The notes below the pieces were generated by a model that searched no databases, was not told the DNA's origin, and saw only the letters and a list, made by a program, of their open reading frames with translations. This document shows positions 4,652-8,438 of a stretch of DNA of 8,438 bases, piece by piece (within the stretch, counting starts at the first letter, position 1; every line of letters starts with the position of its first letter). This DNA comes from an uncultured Spirochaetaceae bacterium (lineage in GTDB: Bacteria; Spirochaetota; Spirochaetia; Treponematales; UBA12059). A program made the position numbers and the translations under genes. Location of the stretch: the NCBI GenBank assembly GCA_938004315.1, contig CALKWG010000302.1, positions 1 through 8,438 of the forward strand, given 5' to 3'.

Positions 4652-6493
4652 ATGGAACGGGGCCCCCGCATCGTCGCGACTGCCGGGGGCCTTTCCGTAT
4701 CCTCAGGCTCGCTCTGGCTCTATTCCCGCTACGCGCCGCGGGCCGCCGCCGAGCGCGCCGCAGCCGAACTGCCCTTAAAACCCGATACCCTCTACCTTGC
4801 GCCGTCGCCCTGCCTGGGCTACGGCTTCGAAACCCTGCTCGCGCGGCTGCCCGCGAGCTCCGCGGTCTTGGCCGTGGAGGCCGAGCCCGAGCTGGCGGCC
4901 TTGAGCCGGCCGTACGTCGAGGCGCTTAAGCCCCACCCGCGCTTCGCCTTCATAGCGACGGCCTCGGCGGCCGCGGCGGCCGCGGCGGCCCGACGCCTGG
5001 GCCGCCATCGCCGCGTGGAGGAGCTCCGGCTCAGCCAAGGCTATAGGCTACGCGAGGATTTCTACGCCCTCCTCGTCCGCAGCCTCGCCGAGGACCTTTC
5101 CATCCATTGGCGGAACCGCGTGTCGATGGCGCGCATGGGCCGGCTCTGGACCAAGAACTGCATCGCCAACCTCGGCGCCATGGACTGGTCCCGGGTCGAG
5201 GCGCGGCCATCGAACGGCCGAGGGCCGGGGGGGCCGGGCGGATCGAAGCTCCGCGACGAGGCTCCGGTCGTGGTCTGCGGCGCCGGCCCCTCGCTAGACG
5301 TCGCCCTGCCCTTCCTACGCGGCCTGGGCGAAGGCGTCCGCATACTCGCCTGCGATACGGCCGCCGGCGCCCTCTCTAGGGCGGGCGTGCGCGTCGACGC
5401 GGTAGTCTGCCTCGAGGCCCAGGTCTATAACGTCGGCGACTTCCTGCCCATGCCGGCGGCAGCTCGCGGGCCGACGGCGTACCTGGACCTGAGCGCGCAC
5501 CCCTCCAGCTACCGGGCCCTATCCGGCTCCCTGCGGCTCCTGTCCAGCCGTTGGACCGATTGCGGCTTCCTGGACCGCCTGGCCGCCGCGGGCCTGCCGA
5601 TCGAGCCGCTACCGCCCTTAGGTTCGGTCGGCGTGCTCGCCCTGCGCCTGGCGGTCGGGCGCTACCGCGGCCCCGTCTTCGTCGCCGGCCTGGACTTCGC
5701 CTACCCGGCCGGGCGCAGCCATTGCTCGGGCAGCCCCGTGGACCTGGCCGAACGAAGACAGGAAACAAGATTATACAAGTATAACTCAAGATGGAAAATT
5801 AGCTTCGGGCCGGGCGTAGAGCGCCTCCGCGCCGCCGACCGCGGGGCTATCCACGCGGGCCGTGTCGCGGAGGCTGAGCCCCGGCTGCTCACCGACCCGG
5901 CGCTCAAGCTCTACGCCGGCCTGGCGGCCCGCGAGCTCAACGAGCGCGGCTTAAGCCCCGGCTGCTCGGCCTACGACCTCAGGGACGGCCGAGGCGCCCG
6001 CTTGCCGGCGAGGCCCGTCGATTTTAACGAGGCCGCCTTAGCCATGGCGGTCGCCTCGGATAGCCGCGACGCGCCGGGCGGCGGCCCGGAAGACTCCTCG
6101 GGAGCGTCCGCGCGCGACTGGGCGGAGCGGGCGAGGGCTTTCTTGTCGGAGGAGCTGAGGCTCTCGCGAATCCTACGCGCGGCCCTGCGGGGGGACGAGC
6201 CCGAGCGAAGCGCTACGGAAGCGCGGATCCCGACGGGCGACGGGACGTCGGCGGGCGACGGAACGCCGGCGGGCGACGGAACGTCGGCGTGCGCCGGAAC
6301 GCCGGCGGGCGACGGTTCGCCCGAGTCGAGGCTCCGCGAACTGATCATCGCCTGCGACTACATGTACGCACATTTCCCCGACCCCGAACGGGTCGAGGCC
6401 TTGGAGCTGGACGCGCTTAAGCGGCTGGCGGCCGAGGGCGCCTACTGGGAGGCCCGCTTGGCTTCGGCCTTGGCCATGGCCGAGGGGCGCTAG
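4652..6493 (+). CDS. DUF115 / MptE-like protein of the Maf (motility-associated factor) family
   Basis: The 613-residue product resembles proteins annotated as motility-associated Maf glycosyltransferases or 6-hydroxymethylpterin diphosphokinase MptE-like. Such proteins are linked in several bacteria to attaching nonulosonic or related sugars to flagellin; the substrate here is unknown. The N-terminal part has the family's LYSRYAPRAAAER and a GYGFETLL segment. A Gly/Pro-rich linker (about 187-202) precedes the DUF115 core, which opens with VVVCGAGPSLD (206-216), a nucleotide-sugar or phosphate-loop motif. ILACDTAAGAL and VDAVVCLEAQ follow, and later FVAGLDFAYPAGRSHCSGSP. The C-terminal part has a repetitive insert (526-555) and ends in helices. 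The ATG lies 12 bases after the upstream stop with no evident Shine-Dalgarno, so translation may depend on coupling to the PpiD-like gene. N-terminal homology supports this start or one very near it. Confidence 0.78.
   Translation: MERGPRIVATAGGLSVSSGSLWLYSRYAPRAAAERAAAELPLKPDTLYLAPSPCLGYGFETLLARLPASSAVLAVEAEPELAALSRPYVEALKPHPRFAFIATASAAAAAAAARRLGRHRRVEELRLSQGYRLREDFYALLVRSLAEDLSIHWRNRVSMARMGRLWTKNCIANLGAMDWSRVEARPSNGRGPGGPGGSKLRDEAPVVVCGAGPSLDVALPFLRGLGEGVRILACDTAAGALSRAGVRVDAVVCLEAQVYNVGDFLPMPAAARGPTAYLDLSAHPSSYRALSGSLRLLSSRWTDCGFLDRLAAAGLPIEPLPPLGSVGVLALRLAVGRYRGPVFVAGLDFAYPAGRSHCSGSPVDLAERRQETRLYKYNSRWKISFGPGVERLRAADRGAIHAGRVAEAEPRLLTDPALKLYAGLAARELNERGLSPGCSAYDLRDGRGARLPARPVDFNEAALAMAVASDSRDAPGGGPEDSSGASARDWAERARAFLSEELRLSRILRAALRGDEPERSATEARIPTGDGTSAGDGTPAGDGTSACAGTPAGDGSPESRLRELIIACDYMYAHFPDPERVEALELDALKRLAAEGAYWEARLASALAMAEGR
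4661..4691 (+). other. GC-rich hairpin at the beginning of the DUF115 gene
   Basis: GGCCCCCG (4661-4668) and CGGGGGCC (4684-4691) are exact inverted arms around a 15-base loop. An alternative pairing adds GCA/TGC inside with one bulged C. TTTCC follows, so it resembles a terminator with a poor T-run, but it lies in codons 4-14 of the open gene. It could attenuate read-through from the upstream gene or limit initiation at a start that lacks a Shine-Dalgarno. Structure is seen; function is inferred. Confidence 0.45.
4966..4990 (+). repeat. 9-bp tandem repeat encoding an alanine tract
   Basis: GGCGGCCGC is repeated 2.8 times (4966-4974, 4975-4983, 4984-4990), giving eight consecutive alanines near residues 106-113 of the DUF115 protein. 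The repeat length is a multiple of three, so copy changes keep the frame. Confidence 0.7.
5751..5806 (+). other. AT-rich, rare-codon patch with a 14-bp dyad inside the DUF115 gene
   Basis: Positions 5751-5800 are 15/50 G+C (30%), in a gene that is otherwise about 70%. The codons for residues 368-385 include AGA three times plus ACA, TTA, TCA and ATT, all uncommon in neighbouring sequence, and encode a basic, aromatic stretch (RLYKYNSRWKISF). At its centre TTATAC-AA-GTATAA (5771-5784) is a perfect dyad. The reading frame is uninterrupted. Confidence 0.75.
6227..6316 (+). repeat. 18-bp in-frame tandem repeat (five hexapeptide units)
   Basis: Five 18-base units start at 6227, 6245, 6263, 6281 and 6299 and encode IPTGDG, TSAGDG, TPAGDG, TSACAG and TPAGDG. 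Units 2, 3 and 5 are nearly identical and differ mainly at the Ser/Pro codon. Units 1 and 4 are degenerate. The block lies between a helical segment and the last helices of the DUF115 protein (residues 526-555) and probably forms a flexible linker. Replication slippage would change length without shifting frame. Confidence 0.88.
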
Positions 6494-6498
6494 GCCCC

Positions 6499-6500
<2 letters not shown>
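6482..6500. terminator. Possible bidirectional terminator between the DUF115 gene and lepA
   Basis: GAGGGGC (6482-6488) pairs with GCCCCTT (6494-6500) across a 5-base loop. The stem holds seven pairs including one G-T. It covers the DUF115 stop codon and reaches the last lepA codon. Neither side has a real T-run, so termination strength is doubtful. It is the only stem I see at the convergent gene ends. Confidence 0.35.
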
Positions 6501-8322
<1,822 letters not shown>

Positions 8323-8330
8323 GGAATAAC

Positions 8331-8358
8331 TGTATACTATACCGATAGTTTTATTCAA
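8331..8358 (-). promoter_or_regulatory. lepA promoter, nearly leaderless
   Basis: On the minus strand, TTGAAT (8358-8353) and TATACA (8336-8331) are separated by 16 bases, a good sigma-70 match. The start would fall about 7 bases past the -10, near 8324, against an ATG at 8322. An alternative -10, TATAGT (8341-8336), lacks a matching -35 and would give a leader of about 6 bases. Either way the leader is too short for a Shine-Dalgarno, and none is present. Confidence 0.55.
8333..8338 (+). promoter_or_regulatory. -10 element for the photolyase gene
   Basis: TATACT (8333-8338) differs from consensus at one base and is preceded by TG. No good -35 lies 16-18 bases upstream. Transcription would start near 8345 and include the Shine-Dalgarno at 8357-8361. 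It overlaps the lepA -10 on the other strand, centred on the palindrome GTATAC (8332-8337). Confidence 0.45.
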
Positions 8359-8367
8359 GGATGAGCT

Positions 8368-8438
8368 ATGGTAGAGCCTGAACGGGTATACGAGCTTAAC
8401 GGACGGGCGGCGCGCCCCGACGGCCGCTACGTACTCTA
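8368..8438 (+). CDS. phr: Probable class II deoxyribodipyrimidine photolyase, N-terminus only
   Basis: Only the first 23 codons and part of the next are in the window. The translation begins MVEPERVYELNGRAARP and continues DGRYVLY. It resembles the opening of class II CPD photolyases, where a basic segment and an LN motif precede a GRYVLYWMQ-like stretch leading into the alpha/beta antenna domain. Such enzymes use FAD and light to split UV-induced pyrimidine dimers. The ATG at 8368 has AAGGA at 8357-8361 with a 6-base spacer. The ATG at 8361 runs into a stop after six codons. The gene is divergent from lepA and shares its promoter region. The identification rests on a very short peptide; the flavin- and DNA-binding parts are not present to confirm it. 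Confidence 0.62.
   Translation, partial: MVEPERVYELNGRAARPDGRYVL

Noticed and set aside
6227..6316. Possible CRISPR-like array.
   Set aside because: Units are 18 bases with no spacers, directly adjacent and in frame within a coding gene.
8323..8358. TTG start adding 12 residues to LepA.
   Set aside because: No Shine-Dalgarno, no resemblance to LepA N-termini, and the segment holds the promoter elements.

Overview
This is a GC-rich bacterial chromosome segment (about two-thirds G+C by eye), very probably one end of a short-read contig. The first 51 bases are Illumina library adapter, not genome, and they cut into the first gene. The phylum cannot be fixed from this window. A PpiD/SurA-like membrane foldase, a Maf/DUF115 family protein and TPR-GAF-GGDEF signalling would suit a free-living motile bacterium such as a high-GC spirochaete. 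That is a weak inference.

Layout, left to right. (1) Adapter at 1-51. (2) The 5' two-thirds of a PduO-type ATP:cob(I)alamin adenosyltransferase on the minus strand, running off the contig. (3) A 77-122 bp divergent spacer, then a plus-strand pair: a 65-residue protein of unknown function, overlapping by 7 bp a 729-residue TPR-GAF-GGDEF diguanylate cyclase. (4) A 172 bp spacer with a near-consensus extended sigma-70 promoter and a dyad at its start point, leading into a single-pass PpiD/SurA-like chaperone whose parvulin domain lacks the usual histidines. (5) Twelve bases later, a 613-residue DUF115/MptE-like (Maf family) protein. It carries an early hairpin, an alanine tract, an AT-rich patch with a dyad, and an 18 bp tandem repeat. 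(6) Convergent to it, with 5 bp between the stop codons, lepA (elongation factor 4) on the minus strand. (7) A short divergent promoter region where lepA and the next gene have overlapping -10 elements. (8) The first 23-24 codons of a probable class II DNA photolyase, cut by the window end.

The genes are mostly housekeeping or signalling genes and do not form one pathway. The clear functional linkages are the translationally coupled small protein and diguanylate cyclase, and possibly co-transcription of the chaperone with the DUF115 gene. I see no mobile element, CRISPR array, rRNA or tRNA, and no convincing new multi-gene system. The best leads are the coupled small protein, the catalytically degenerate parvulin, the AT-rich dyad patch inside the DUF115 gene, and the crowded lepA/photolyase promoter.
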